Part shown: positions 44,648 through 56,999 of the stretch, one piece after another
How positions within the stretch are numbered: position 1 is the stretch's first letter
Layout of the letters: the number at the start of each line of letters is the position of its first letter
Assembly (NCBI GenBank): GCA_029204225.1
Contig: CM055111.1
Coordinates: 18,889,015 to 18,953,014 of the forward strand
Origin: Diphasiastrum complanatum
Lineage: Eukaryota > Streptophyta > Lycopodiopsida > Lycopodiales > Lycopodiaceae
Reading direction: 5' to 3'
Length of the DNA: 64,000 nt
Program-made: the position numbers and the translations under genes
The notes under the pieces: model-generated
The model's input: the letters and a program-made list of their open reading frames with translations, nothing else
The model's database searches: none
Told to the model about the DNA's origin: nothing

Positions 44648-45550
44648 TCAAGAAACAAAACATTTCTATTTACAAAGCTTTGCTAGCTTTCAGCCCTCTG
44701 CCTGAAGAAAATGTTCGCGAATACGAAAGTCAAGAGACACAAAGCACGAAAGTTGTGAACGAGAATCTTTTGTGGTCCAGCACAAGAAAGTCAGACAATA
44801 TAGACGAAACCAACGACGCGACACAAAAGAACGTCGCGAAATCTTTTCTGCCCTCATGCTCCATGAAGGACCAGCAAGGTCACACAGGTACCCAGAAGTA
44901 CAGATGTCTAATATGATGGCATGACGTTAGGAGGTACATTCTACATCGTGGCTAATCTGCCACTCTTGTAATTTTTTGATTAGTTGTACATTTAATTACT
45001 CTAATCTAAAAGGTTACACAGAGCGACTATATACTTACTGGATGATACTTGATAGAGAGAGCATATACAGATATACAGAGATGTATGAAGTAGTCTGATG
45101 CTAGTAAGCAATCAAGACAAAAAATACAGAATTGAAGTCCGCCTGCGTGCGAGACAAGTTCATGTGATCAGGATCCACAAATATCCACAAGTCCGCTAGT
45201 AAGCGAGACATCCACTCGTGAGAAAACTGTATTTCTCTCATGCCAATGCACTACGTGGATCTGCATGTAGTGCTTGAAGAATCAGAGAAAAATCAATAGA
45301 TGATCTTGTAGCCATTGTGCACATGCAAATGTATCTGCTGTTATTCGTATGTCTAAGTCTCTCATTCATTTAATTCTGTAGTTTGTTGAAACTTTGTTGA
45401 ACGCTACATTTATTTATAAACGTAGATCAACAGTGTCTGACTACATTCTGGAGGACTGTAGGAGTGATTCAGCTGGCAGTGACCAACGATCGCATCTGAA
45501 CTCCCTCCGAATCACATTGAATCATTTGCGACTCATTCAATCTTTCATCA
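44648..45550 (+). repeat. Family A 5' LTR
   Basis: About 903 bp, from TCAAGAAACAAAACATTTC (consensus TGAAGAAAC) to TTTCATCA, ending one base before the primer site. Homologous to 57332-58288 and to the reversed LTRs at 12513-13390 and 14842-15725. Confidence 0.9.
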
Positions 45551-45551
45551 G

Positions 45552-45564
45552 TGGTATCAGAGCC
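45552..45564 (+). other. Family A primer-binding site
   Basis: TGGTATCAGAGCC, complementary to the initiator Met-tRNA 3' end, one base after the LTR. Confidence 0.93.
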
Positions 45565-45663
45565 TATCTATTGTCATAATCTGACATAGCCAAGAAGCTA
45601 TCAGATCCAGAAGGCCAAGCATTCAGACGAACAACCATCAACAACTAAAAAGACTTCAGAAGC

Positions 45664-46560
45664 AATGACTTCAGTCAGCAGCATACAGAACAAGATCTAT
45701 ACAATTCTTGATTCTTCAGGATCTAACTTTCTAGTCTGGAAAGTTAAAACATCACTGATACTCAAGGGCGAAGGTTTATTCCCCTAGGTGGATGGCACAG
45801 AAGAGATGCCTATGACATTAGGCAAAGAGCTACGCGAGTGGAGGGAGAAAAATGACAAGGCAGTAGCCTTGCTATCTTCATCCATTGAAAATAGTCTCAC
45901 ACTTGACCTGGCTATACTCTCCAAAGCTAAGGAGATGTGGGATGCATTGCTCACGAGATTTCAAATGAAATCAAGAAGTCAAATCATGATGCTAGAAGAT
46001 CAGCTGACAAATCTATAGTGGGATGGGAAAGACCAGACTTATTTTGTAAGGAAGATGAAAGATCTATTTCTATCACTACATAACTCTGGAGCAGAGAATG
46101 CAGTGTCAGCTGAGAAGTAGCTCACTTACTTGTTGAGAGCCTTACCCAGATCATTCCTGACAACGAGGACCCTGCTCGCGAAAGATCCTACCATGAACCT
46201 CGAAAAGGCGATTGTCGAGATTCGAGAGGAAGTCGAGGCGAGAGAACATCTTGATCACAAAAACCAGGCCCTCTACGACAACAAAGAAAAATCCAAGAAA
46301 CAATTTATGCCTAAGAGGGAGTCGAATTAGAGGCAAGATCATGATCAGCAAGCAAAGGGGACCAACAAAGGCAACTGGAAGAGCAAAGGGGAGTCGAAGC
46401 AGCAAGGTGGAGAAAAGAAGACTTGCGTGAGATGCAGAAGAGATGGGCACATGGTTGATACATGATGGCTCAATCCAAAAATTAACTGTATCCACTGCCA
46501 CAAGAAGGGTCATGCAGCCGTGGATTGCCGGCAGAACCTGAGAAACAACTTAGCATAGAA
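45664..46560 (+). pseudogene. Family A gag
   Basis: Reading begins MTSVSSIQNKIYTILDSSGS and FLVWKVKTSLILKGEG. It continues through EWREKNDKAVALLSSSIENS, MMLEDQLTNL, TYLLRALPRSFLTTRTL and LEKAIVEIREEVEAREH. Two zinc knuckles follow, CVRCRRDGHMVDT and CIHCHKKGHAAVDC; the second is a complete CX2CX4HX4C, whereas the first has lost its last Cys. Five or so in-frame stops, mostly TAG, make it inactive. Confidence 0.9.
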
Positions 46561-46569
46561 TAGACAAGA

Positions 46570-48233
46570 GAACAGCAACAGTTCATCCTATGTCGGGCGA
46601 AGAAAGATCAAATAGAAACTGTTCGACTGCCTATATCTGTGAAGACGTGTGTGCAGCGTCAACATCTGACACACATGAGGTGATCCTAGATTCAGGATCC
46701 ACCTCACACTTTATGACATCAAGACGAATCATGTCTGATTTCAGAAGTGCAGATCCTTCAAGTTTCATAGTTCTTGGAGATGGATCTAAACATCAAGTGA
46801 ACGATATTGGTTCATTGTGGCTCAACACCAATGGCAGAGACAGACGACTCGAAGACATTTTGTTCATGCCTACACTGCAGCAAGACTTGCTTTCTGTAGC
46901 AAGAATAGCAGATGCAGAAATGGGTGTGACACTTTTAGATGAAGCATGCAACGTGGTTGACGCCAGTACTAGTACTTTGGTCGCTCAAGGCAGAAGAAAA
47001 AGTAATCTATATCATCTGAAGGTATGCCTACCTGCAGATCAGGTACATCAGACTCATGATGACTCGCCATACACTCTGTGGAACAGGAGACTCTGCCACA
47101 TGAACTCAATGGCACTTTACCAAGCAAGCCATCATGGAGCAATAACAGGGGTTGTCTCAGTCATTTAAAAGAAACACTCTATAATGCCATCTGAAAAAAG
47201 TGGACCTTGAATGGATCCAAAGATGTCACACACTCCATTCATCAAAGACTCCTACAGAACAACCAAGATTCTGGAGTTAGTGCATTCTGACATCTGTGGG
47301 CCTTTCAATATGATCTCAGTAGGAGGTTCAAAATATTATATAACCTTCATTGATAATTATAGTAAATTCGCTAGCGTATTATATTCAAAATAAATCTGAA
47401 GCACTTGATAATTTCATAGAATACGTGAATTGTACTGAGAGATGTACAGACGACAAGGTTAAGCATATCAGAACATATCGAGGTGGCAAATACATCTCGA
47501 ATCGCTTTACTGACTTCTACAATGATTGTGACATCATTCATAGAAGGACTGCAGCCTACACACCACATCACAATGGTGTTGTAGAAAGAAAGAACAGGAC
47601 CCTGATGGAAGCTGTCAGATGCATGATGGCCTACTCGAAGGCTCCAAGGGTACTGTGGGCTGAAGCAGTAGCTACAGCCGCATACATCTAGAACAAGACA
47701 GACAAGTCTGGTGTCCCTCACACGACACCACACGAGTTATGGTGGGGTAGAAAGCCCAACCTGTCTCACATCCAAATCTTTGGCTGTGTAGCTTATGCAC
47801 ATATTCCTAATAAGCTTCGAAAGAAGCTTGATGAGAAAGCCGAGCAGGGATTTGTAGTAGGTTATGACAACAATTCGTCATACTACAGAGTCTACATGCC
47901 AGACACGAACACTTTGAAGACAGTGAAAGTTGTCAGATTTAATGAGAGCAGAACAATGGCCAATGACGATCCTGTCAGCTATGAAGTTTTGGAGAGACAG
48001 TACTATGACCTGTCACCAATGACAGAGGGAGTAGAGGACGAACACAAAAATGAAAATTTTCGAGTCGTCTCCCATTCGAACGATGAATTAGAAGAAGAAA
48101 GATTTGAGAGACAACTTACTGCTACAGTTCCTGTAAACCAAGATGGTTCCGGACCCAGCAGAGTAGACAAAGGCAAAGGTATTGTTGTCCCAGGAAGATC
48201 TCCTAGAAGGTAAAGAGCACCAGCAAGATACAT
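46570..48233 (+). pseudogene. Family A protease-integrase
   Basis: Protease: HEVILDSGSTSHFMTSRR with DSG intact. Integrase: LWNRRLCHMNSMALYQ (zinc domain, whose Cys pair is lost), LELVHSDICGPF (first Asp), ITFIDNYSK, then a frame change near 47385. IRTYRGGKYIS follows, where the usual catalytic Asp is Tyr, and HHNGVVERKNRTLME keeps the Glu. The C-terminal part is LSHIQIFGCVAYAHIPNKLR and GFVVGYDNNSSYYRVYMP. It ends with the linker RAPARYMLAQL at the CACTA junction. Catalytically dead. Confidence 0.9.
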
Positions 48234-48249
48234 GCTAGCACAACTACAT

Positions 48250-48350
48250 ATATGTGTGTTTTGCCACGTGATGCTGCCACACGAACCCGATACTTAGCCA
48301 AAATTTTGACATTTTTCTTATGCGTGGCACTGCCACGCGTGGCATATCCA
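48250..48350. repeat. Left subterminal palindrome block of the CACTA element
   Basis: Contains TTGCCACGTG and GCGTGGCACTGCCACGCGTGG, palindromic words that are mirrored at 57000-57165. Repeated subterminal motifs are typical of CACTA elements. A clear CACTA terminus was not found, but CAACTACA at 48241 is close. Confidence 0.6.
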
Positions 48351-49090
48351 TGCTAAAATTTTTTCGAGGACTCTGCCGGTGAAATCCATTAGTTTGTTGT
48401 AAATTAGTTTGTTGTAAATTTTTTTTTATCTATTATGAATAATAAGTTAGTAAAAAACAACTTTATGATACATTTAAAAGCAAATAAATTTTTTTTTATA
48501 TTTTGAATAGGTGTACACTTATAATAAAATGTGGACTAAAAATTAAATGATCATAATCTCAAATTATTATGCTCTGACAAATTAAAGTTACTATCAGTTG
48601 AATATTACATGTTATCTTATGTATTTATAGACATTATGATGTGTTTCTATATTGAAAAAAAAAAATTAATCAAAATTTGACAATTTTTTCAATATGGTAT
48701 TGATAGGTAAAAATATAAGCGTGAGCTTAATATGCATGTGAGAGGATGCTAAGTACCTTACATTTGAGAGCTGCGTGGTAGCTTGTTAAGCTAATTTGTT
48801 GATAAAACAATTGCAATGTTATACACCTTTGTGTGTTTGCAAAGATCAATGAATAGTCGAACAATATTGTGGCAAAGTGTATTATTATCTCAAAGAAGAT
48901 GTTTTTTAATTATAATATATAAATAATCAACACATATATCTTTTAATTAGTTCACACATCTATTAATATTGATAAATTTTTATAATTATAAGTGATTGCG
49001 AGATGCGTTTGAAATGAAACTTTAGAAATGCAACATCGTAGAAAAATATAATAATTTTAATTTGAAAACAATATATATTGAGCACAATGG
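48351..49090. other. AT-rich flank of the CACTA gene; no gene seen
   Basis: Long A/T runs with no ORF of note. It lies downstream of the transposase gene stop at about 49132, so it would be the 3' region of the element. Confidence 0.5.
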
Positions 49091-49131
49091 ATCATTTTAT
49101 GACAAAATATTTGTGACATGTACAAACTTTA

Positions 49132-52100
49132 TTTATCATCGCAAGATTCAAATTCATCAACCAATACATCTTGCAACTCATCTCCGCTAAGATGATTTTT
49201 ATCATCACTATCGAAATCAAAACCTCTCTCAATATTGTCCTCATGCAAAGAATCATTGTTGTCCTCTTCATCATCTGAGTTGTCGGAATCATGAGAATCA
49301 ATTCTTGGGTTTTCAATATTTATAAAACTCGAAGGTATATGTACATCTTCATCAGATATACTTGTGTTGTCCAAATTTAGATCTTCCATTTCATTCTCAA
49401 CATATGCATTTTCGAATACATGTCTCGAGCATGGTTTAATTTGAACAACATACCACCAATCTTTGTTTAGTCGATCTGGTTGAAAAAATACCTGCACATT
49501 TAGCAATGTTAGGATTAGATATTTGTTATGCTCACATTTTAATTCACAATAAATAGATGTAATGAAAAAAGTAGTGTAAATGATTAATATAATATTGATC
49601 ACAATTGATCACAATTGACAAAAAGAAAAAAATGTGAAATTCATGCACACCTGTTCACAATGACGAGGCAACACCAACGTGTCTGAAAAGTCCATGCTTA
49701 ATGTCTTGGTTGAATCGATAGCAAAAAATCCACTACGATCGTTTTTTACAGTTGCATTTGATCCTCTATAGTTGATCTTGAACCATTTCACGTCAAACAA
49801 CAAATATTTACCCATTCACCAAAACACACCTCATATATGGCTTGTATGGTTCCTACACACTCAAGCTCTCTAGAAATTGGACTCTGATCTCGAGCACTAC
49901 TTTGACTTTCTTGATGGAAGGATGTCATCACACCACAATCATAAGTTCGTCGTTTCATATCAATTGATTCAATGCGATGATGATGACCACATGCCCACAT
50001 TGCACTATACTTTCGATACCGTCACATGTTGATTATAATTAAAACAATAATCAATCATCGTACAAATCAAAATTGTTCACTTAAAAAAAATAGAGTTATA
50101 GACAAACCTTCCAATCACATCCTCTTGCAAATCCTCATTCTGTGTCAGATATGAATTGTCCCTTTGATCTTGCTTGCTGGAGTGTGTCAACCATTCAGTC
50201 TATAGTGCATTGGTTGGGCAATGGCTCAAGATCATGCGAAGGTGTAGCTTGACCTCTACGCCTATTGCATCAGTGTCAATTTCTAGTCAATACCCTCTTT
50301 TTTTTTTCTTCTTCATATAATTCCAACCATTTATCCATTACTCCTGAATTATATAGCATGAAGGTTGAAATTTTTTCTCTCACACTGGGTGTCATTTTTT
50401 TAAGACTACCCATACCTTGAGGTTCTTTACCTTTCACCTCATTGCTTTCCTCATCATGCCATAGTCGTGGAGCAGATGGATCTATTTGAAACAAAACTTC
50501 AGTAACATAAAATAGAGATTCTTGCACTAACCATCCCTCTGACATGCTTCCCTCTGGCCTTGCCTTCTGACGCACAAAATCTTTCAACACTTTCATGAAT
50601 CTCTCCAAGAAAAACATCCACCTACATAAAATTTTAACACATCAATGAGAACATTCTGTTATTTATATTTTGAGAAAATCACACTACATTTATTGAAACT
50701 ACTAAAATCAAATTCAAGTGTATTATATCTTGAGTGCACAAGACCGGCAATACCAACTTCTTGGACCAAGTGCACAAGCAGATGCACCTGTATGTCTAGG
50801 ATAGAAGTTGGAAAATCCCTCTCAAGCATATATACACCCTCCACCATATCTTCTTGTTTTGTTTGCACGTCTATCTCACGAATCTCCTTACCACACATCC
50901 ATCTATAACATGTTTGTAGTATAACTAGATTTTAGTACGTTCATATTATTTTATCGAACTTGTATTAGAAAAAAACAAAATTTCATAAGATATCGATGTA
51001 AATAAAAAGAATCAAGTACTTGACAACGGATGCTAATTTGTAAATGGCATCACGAAGTTGATCAGTTAGACAGCCACGAATGCACATTGGAAATATGTAC
51101 TCGACCATCTTCAACCAATTGTGAGATTTTAGACCATGGAGTTTTCCTTCAGTTGTGAATGATGTTCGTAGTGAACAAGCAAAACCCGTTGGTGTTCTCA
51201 TCTCTCAAATGACTGACCGTACGTACTTATACTCTTCTTTCGTAAAAATCCAAGGGGCTCTTGGAATACTATAGGTATCTCCATCAGTACATAATTTTGG
51301 CCGATACTCTTTTTTTGTTTTTGATTCTTGTAGATCATGCTTGGCAGAAATACTGTCTTTGTCGCCCACCAAGTGTTTCCATACTGATTCACCCACATTT
51401 TTGAATATCTGCATAGGATCAAGCAAGTAATTGATCAAAAAGTTATTCCAATATGGTAAACAATGAAAGATGGATAGTCTTTTCATACCATTGATTGGCT
51501 TAGTCTCAGATTCAATCCAAAGTTTGTGCCAATCGGCCACGGACATTCTCTTTGGAGGCATCCTTGTTTCTGATCTTCCTCCAAAGCTTCTTCTATGAGC
51601 ATTTCTAAATGGATGATTTTCATCATGCAAGTACTTGCGATGATTTTCATACACAACTTTGTTTAAATGCCGTGAGTGGCGAGCATCAATATTTGGTCCA
51701 CAAATGAGACACGCGTGATATCCAAAAGTTGTAAAACCTAAAAGAATCAAATCCAATTCGTGTTATAAATAGAATTCTTTTAAAGCATAAATATTTTATG
51801 CATAAAGAATAAATATACAAACATTACAAATGATTTCATTTTATAGTCACCTGAACAATCGCCCAATCCTGGATAGTCATGCATAGTCCACATTAACATC
51901 GCACGCAACAAAAATGTTTTGTCTTGAAGTGGACGTGAGATGTCATATGCTTGGACTCCCTTCCATAGTAGTTCTAGTTCCTCAATCAATGGTGCAAAGT
52001 AGATATCCATATTTTTTACTATGTTTTCCAGGAATTAGAAGTGCTAGTATGAGATATCCTTTTTTGATGCTTAGCCAAGGTGGAATGTTATAGTTGACCA

Positions 52101-52452
52101 ACACCACTGGCCAAGTAGACCACGTGCTTGACATTTTTCCAAAGGGGTTAACCCCGTCTGTTGCAAGTCCAAATATTATATTTCTTGTTTCACTTGCGAA
52201 ACATGGATATTCTTTGTCAATGTGTTTCCATGCAGGAGAGTCTGAGGGTACTCTCATGATCTCATCCGAAGAACGATGACTAGCATGCCAATTCACAAGT
52301 TCTGCAAGAGACTTGCAATGAAACATAGGAAGAAGAGGAGATTCTACACAAGGTATGTGAGGTGATGTGGGATGGATGTTGAATTTGATACTTACATGTG
52401 AAACAACTCTATTTTGGTCCCTATTGCTTGACATAGCCCATTGAATAATCAT
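49132..52452 (-). pseudogene. CACTA TNP2-type transposase, multi-exon and N-terminally truncated
   Basis: From 52452 downward, the TNP2 (Transposase_21) domain reads VPSDSPAWKHIDKEYPCFAS, GLATDGVNPFGKMSSTWSTW, VVLVNYNIPPWLSIKK, then MDIYFAPLIEELELLWKGVQ. A donor-like CAG/GTGACT at about 51850 leads to an exon with FGYHACLICGPNIDARHSRH. After a TGA, RTPTGFACSLRTSFTTEGKL and GLKSHNWLKMVEYIFP begin the DUF4218 region. It continues in exons at about 50900-50690 and 50620-50270 (FMKVLKDFVRQKARPEGSM). DUF4216-like parts follow: MGKYLLFDVKWFKINY and QPDRLNKDWWYVVQIKPCSR, ending in an acidic tail (HDSDNSDDEEDNNDSLHEDN). Defects are a frameshift near 52018, a TGA near 51195 and loss of the N-terminus. 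It acts in the nucleus on element ends. It is probably inactive. Confidence 0.88.
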
Positions 52453-52479
52453 AATTAACTAGCATCAAAGTTCAAATTT

Positions 52480-53900
52480 AATGCCTAACGTGTGGTTTTG
52501 ATGTTGATCACTCAACATGGCTGATGAAGGGATTAGACTCAACTAGTTTCAAATCTACTGTAACTGAGATCTAATGACTTAAAAGATCTAGTAGAAGAGT
52601 TAGCATATGGTTGCTTTCGAGCCTTTGAGAATAGCCTCCTTTGCTTAAATCTGTTTACAATGCAAGTATCATAATAGAGCAAACACCTTCCTTAAAATGA
52701 ACATCTAAACCACTATCCATTAGTTGCCCAACATCAAGCAAGCTCCTAGTAAGATTAGAAACATAGAGTACATTTTCTATATCCAATCTTTTAGAGGATC
52801 CAAGACTTAAAGAGATCCAAGACTAGCCTCACTCTCAATCCACCATGTGTCATTGGAGTAGCTCTTGCTTGTTGGTGTAGATGCCATCAAGGATAAATCA
52901 ACTTCATCCTCATAATCCTCAATGGTAAGGTTGTCTTGCTTACTCTCATCTTGTGCATTCTTCTGTTTGTCACTGGGATGCAAAGTGCCTTCCACAAAAG
53001 AAGCACTTTTGTTTGGCTTTGTCTTTCTTCTTTCCTTTAGAGCTTAATTCTTGATCATCATCACTTTTGCCATGCTTTGGATTTTCTTCTTGGACTTCCA
53101 TTATGCAATACATTTAGCTTGATTGTTTTTTTATCACTTATCAATGGAATTGACCCCTATCATACAATATAGCTCAAATTTATTGTCTATCACTTGAGAT
53201 AAGACATTGAGTGATCAAGTTAGAGTAATTTCGAGTTTATGACTTTCATGTAACTTTGAATGTTGTGCTTACATGTGAGACAACTCAATTCTGGTCCTGA
53301 TTACTCATCATTGTTCTTTTAGTGATCATAATTGACCAACATCACATCGAATAGCTCAATCTTGGGGTCTATCAATGTAAATAGCCCCATTTTGGTGTCT
53401 CTATCACTCAAGAAAGTCAAAATTTTCTACCTAACATATGATTTTGTTGCTTATCACTTGACATGGCTCTATCAAGTGACTAGACTCAACAAGTAATATA
53501 TTAAGACAACTCAAGTTCAACCCCTTGTCAAACCCCTATTACACGTGATGACTTAAATTTTATGTCTATGCGTGGTTTTGTTGCTTATCACTCGACACAG
53601 CTCATCAAGTGATCAAACTCAACCAATCCCAAGTCTAATTTACTAAGATAGCTCATATCAAATGAGATAACTAAAATTTGATGTGTATATTTTGGAATAG
53701 CTCACTTTTGGTGCATATCACTAAAGGTTTCTCATAAAGTGACCAAATTTGAGAAATTGTGTGCTCATGAAGTAGATTGAAGTCAATTCCCATCACTTTA
53801 GATAGTTCAAATCTAATGTCCAATACAAGATCTTGGTCCTTATCACTTGACATAGAAGATCGAGTGACTGAACTTGGTCAATCTATGATTTGGAACAATC
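52480..53900. repeat. Dyad-symmetric repeat array, block 1
   Basis: Repeated imperfect palindromes of the form TCACTTGAcatggctctaTCAAGTGA (stem words TCACTTGA and TCAAGTGA) recur at intervals. 53370-53670 is directly duplicated at 54703-55005. No protein is recognised except the copia fragment at 52600-53100. Confidence 0.7.
52600..53100 (-). pseudogene. Copia gag-protease fragment
   Basis: The minus strand reads LMASTPTSKSYSNDTWWIES and EASLGSL, the copia protease entry (usually WWIDSGAS; here DSG is lost). In shifted frames it continues as ENVLYVSNLTRSLLDVGQLM then DSGLDVHF. Highly decayed. Similar to the D/E lineage (compare LSVGQLLDSGFDVNF at 36.7 kb). Confidence 0.7.
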
Positions 53901-54702
53901 AATTTTGGCCCCTGATAGATTGAATCTAGTCCTTGGGCAGGATGATTAGTTTGTTGCTTGGAAGGACAAGAGAGCAATAGTTTTATTTTAAGAAGAGATT
54001 ACGGCAGCAGAGATCTAATATAAGAGCATGAGCACTTCAACAGATGGACATTTCAAATGCTCAATTTTTTCTTGTACCCTATCACCATCTCAAGAAAAAT
54101 CCATTTTACGCTCTCAATGATCTTCTGAAATCAAATTCAACTGTGATACAATCAATTAGTCATGGCGATCCTGTTAGCATTGCTGGTAGCACCTCTGCAC
54201 AAGACCACAACCAAGTATTTCACAAACAAAGATGTTTGATCCATTCCTCAATGCTAGCAATCATCTAACAACGTCCACCGAGTTATTTCCTTTCCATCCA
54301 CTCAACACAAAATCCAAAAATACCCCACCACATTCCCTTGCACTCTTGTCAATTGCTCTCATCTCCATCCATCAACAATCCCTTAACGAAAAAAACCCAC
54401 CTCCAATATCTCCTCGGATTCCACCCACAAAGATTTCAGATCTCTTCTATCCTTAATCTTCCTTCAACTGGCTTTAACCGCATAGCACACAACCATGTTC
54501 CTCGAAATCTATTAGCTCATTGGTACAATACCTCATGGAAGTGGTAGTATATCTAGCGTCCCTCAGTGTATTACAAAAAAGAAGAAGGAAGATTGCACCC
54601 AGCTTAACACATGTTTTTTTATTTTTAAAAAAGATTCCGACCCAGTACGTTCTGACCTAAAAGGGTCGAAAAGGGTTTCTAAGGGACACATATATAAATA
54701 TG
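53901..54702. other. Unassigned; short plus-strand ORFs
   Basis: ORFs at 54044-54268 (ISNAQFFLVPYHHLKKNPF) and 54232-54456 (proline-rich PPPISPRIPPTKISD) overlap and show no family features. AAAGGGTTTCTAAGGGACAC at about 54668 recurs at about 55013 on either side of the duplicated block. Confidence 0.4.
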
Positions 54703-55010
54703 TCTATCAATGTAAATAGCCCCATTTTGGTGTCTCTATCACTCGAGAAAGTCAAAATTTGCTACCTAACATATGATTTTGTTGCTTATTACTTGACATG
54801 GCTCTATCAAGTGACTAGACTCAACAAGTAATATATTAAGACAACTCAAGTTCAACCCCTTGTCAAACCCCTATTACACGTGATGACTTAAATTTTATGT
54901 CTACGTGGTTTTGTTGCTTATCACTCGACATGGCTCATCAAGTGATCAGACTCAACCAATCCCAGGTCTAGTATACTGAGATAGCTCATATCACATGAGA
55001 TAAAGGTCGG
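54703..55010. repeat. Dyad-symmetric repeat array, block 2
   Basis: A direct copy of 53370-53670 with few differences, framed on both sides by AAGGGTTTCTAAGGGACAC. The framing repeat suggests that the block was duplicated or inserted as a unit. Confidence 0.8.
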
Positions 55011-55584
55011 AAAGGGTTTCTAAGGGACACATATATAACAAATTAATTAATACTTTATAAACTAAATAATGTTCACAACTTATATGCACCATCAAACCAC
55101 ATATTTACATTTGTCATTTTTTTTAAATCACAAAATTCTTTGTGTTTGATCATCTCTATCTCATTGTGTATGGAATGATTGTTTATTGTTTATGTTTTTC
55201 TATTTCATCTTGTATAAATTTGTTGTAAATATATACAAACAATAAAAAACAAACAAAACATCAATTTAAGATGATAAAAACATACCTCATCTATTGTTTG
55301 GATGATCTTTAATTCCTTCTAAGATGCATCTCTTTTTTTTCTCTATAAAAGCAAACAACGAAAACCAAATCATTTTTAGATTACAAATCAATCAACAAAA
55401 TGATAATTGCTAGAATACAAATCAAAGAATCATTGTTAAATTAAAAATCATTAATCATTGTTACATCAATCTCACCATGTTCAAGATACTATGAAAATGC
55501 ACTTTATGACTCAAATGTAATCTATCAAAATTTAGAATGCATAATATATCTCATGAATAAACAATGACAAACTAACAAACAAAA

Positions 55585-55588
<4 letters not shown>

Positions 55589-55654
<66 letters not shown>

Positions 55655-55659
55655 CTCTC
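55589..55659. repeat. (CT)n microsatellite
   Basis: About 70 bases of CT repeats, broken once by CG near the right end. Confidence 0.97.
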
Positions 55660-55837
55660 AAATGCTTTTCTTCAAAATTTAGAATGCCTAACATACCTTA
55701 TGCATTTGCTTGGATTGTCTCCTTTCCTTCAAAATTGCATAGCTTTCTTCTACAAAAGCCAACAATAAACAATCATTCACTAACCAATCAATAAACAAAT
55801 TAATAAACAATGAAAAATTAACAAACAAAACTATCTC

Positions 55838-55840
<3 letters not shown>

Positions 55841-55926
<86 letters not shown>
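55841..55926. repeat. (CT)n microsatellite
   Basis: About 86 bases of uninterrupted CT repeats. Confidence 0.97.
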
Positions 55927-55928
<2 letters not shown>

Positions 55929-56040
55929 CAAAGCTCTTCTTCACAAAATCTATTTGGAAATGCAGTCGAGGCCCCCACTTTTTTCATTTCGTGGGTTTTT
56001 TTTTTGTCCCTAAAAAGAATTGCAAAAACGTTTGCCATTA

Positions 56041-56988
56041 GGGCCCTTTTTGGACTCAAAAAGGGCCTCTTCACTAATTATAATTAGTGTTAATGACGAC
56101 ATGTGTACCAATAAGAGAGTGACAAGTGAGATGGAATGGTCCATATGACATGGCACATCCAATGGTGTAAAATAGATCTCCAAATTCTAACCCTCCTCTA
56201 ACTCTACTTGCTCAACCCATAGTAATGATGATTTGACAAGGCACAAATTTAAATTTTAAATACCAATATAACCATTTTTTAAGGCCTTCAAAATTCATCT
56301 TTTTAAGCTTAGAATGAGTGAAAGGGGGGCCCGATATTTCCTTGGGCCACCATTTTGAAAAAAAAAATTGAAAAAAAAAGGGGGAGGGGGATGGGAGTAA
56401 ATCGCCCTCAGCGTGCTCCTGCCCACTTGGAGCCGCTGAGCCGGGTGGGAGCGCGATGAGCGCGCGCTCCCAAGTCTTCCCCCTCCCTCTTTGACAGGAC
56501 AACGAGGGAGGGGGGGTGTTAGGTGTGGCCCTCCGGGCCACGCGATTCAACGAGGGCCAGCAGCCCGGAGGGGTGGGTGGGGCGCGACTGGCCAGCTGGC
56601 CCCGAGGGAGAGAGAGAGAGAGCGAGGGGCCCGGGGGGGGGGGGGGGGGGTGATGTACTCCCATCCCCCTCCCCCTTTTTTTTCAATTTTTTTTTTCAAA
56701 ATGGGGGCCCAAGGAAATATCAGGCCTCCTTTTCACTCATTATAAGCTTAAAAAGATGAATTTTGAAGGCCTTAAAAAAATAGATGCTATATTGGATTTA
56801 AATTTTGGCTACAAATTTTTTGTCCTTGTTATATTATGTTAGGCCTAAGTGAAGCCTACTAACATAGAAGTTAACCCATGATAAACTCAGGGTGAACTGC
56901 CACATAGGATGATTAATGAGTTAATTAATCCTAATTAGCAAACATGTTTAGGCAAGGAAGAGGCCCTTTTTGAGTTCAAAAAGGGCCC
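56041..56988. mobile_element. MITE-like element with palindromic 32-bp terminal inverted repeats
   Basis: The left end starts GGGCCCTTTTTGGACTCAAA and continues AAGGGCCTCTTC. The right end is its inverted copy with one difference in the central word. Each terminal repeat is itself nearly palindromic. GGGCC-type ends recall Tourist/PIF-Harbinger MITEs, but a perfect 3-bp TWA target duplication was not seen. It encloses the foldback at 56245-56806 and lies within the CACTA region. Confidence 0.7.
56245..56806. repeat. Foldback: arms of about 155 bp around a GC-rich loop
   Basis: The arms 56245-56400 and 56655-56806 are inverted copies (shared AAGGCCTTCAAAATTCATCT and GGGGGAGGGGGATGGGAGTA). The loop 56401-56654 is GC-rich, contains GTGGCCCTCCGGGCCAC, and ends in about 20 consecutive G. 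ORFs here are composition artefacts. Confidence 0.85.
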
Positions 56989-56999
56989 AAATTGGCATG

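Larger units (their letters stand above)
55011..56040. other. AT-rich DNA with a tandem unit of about 250 bp carrying CT runs; no gene seen
   Basis: The words ACAATGACAAACTAACAAAC and AATGAAAAATTAACAAAC precede CT tracts at 55589 and 55841, and CATACCTCAT/CATACCTTAT with AAAAGC-AACAA occurs before each, which indicates an imperfect duplication. The minus-strand frame over the CT run is an artefact. Confidence 0.5.

Noticed and set aside
48241-48260. CAACTACATATA as the CACTA terminus
   Set aside because: No inverted counterpart or 3-bp duplication was found at the other end, so the terminus is left undefined.
56212-56759. Poly-Gly/Pro ORFs in the foldback
   Set aside because: They arise from G-runs and inverted arms. 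Both strands are open symmetrically, and no family is recognisable.
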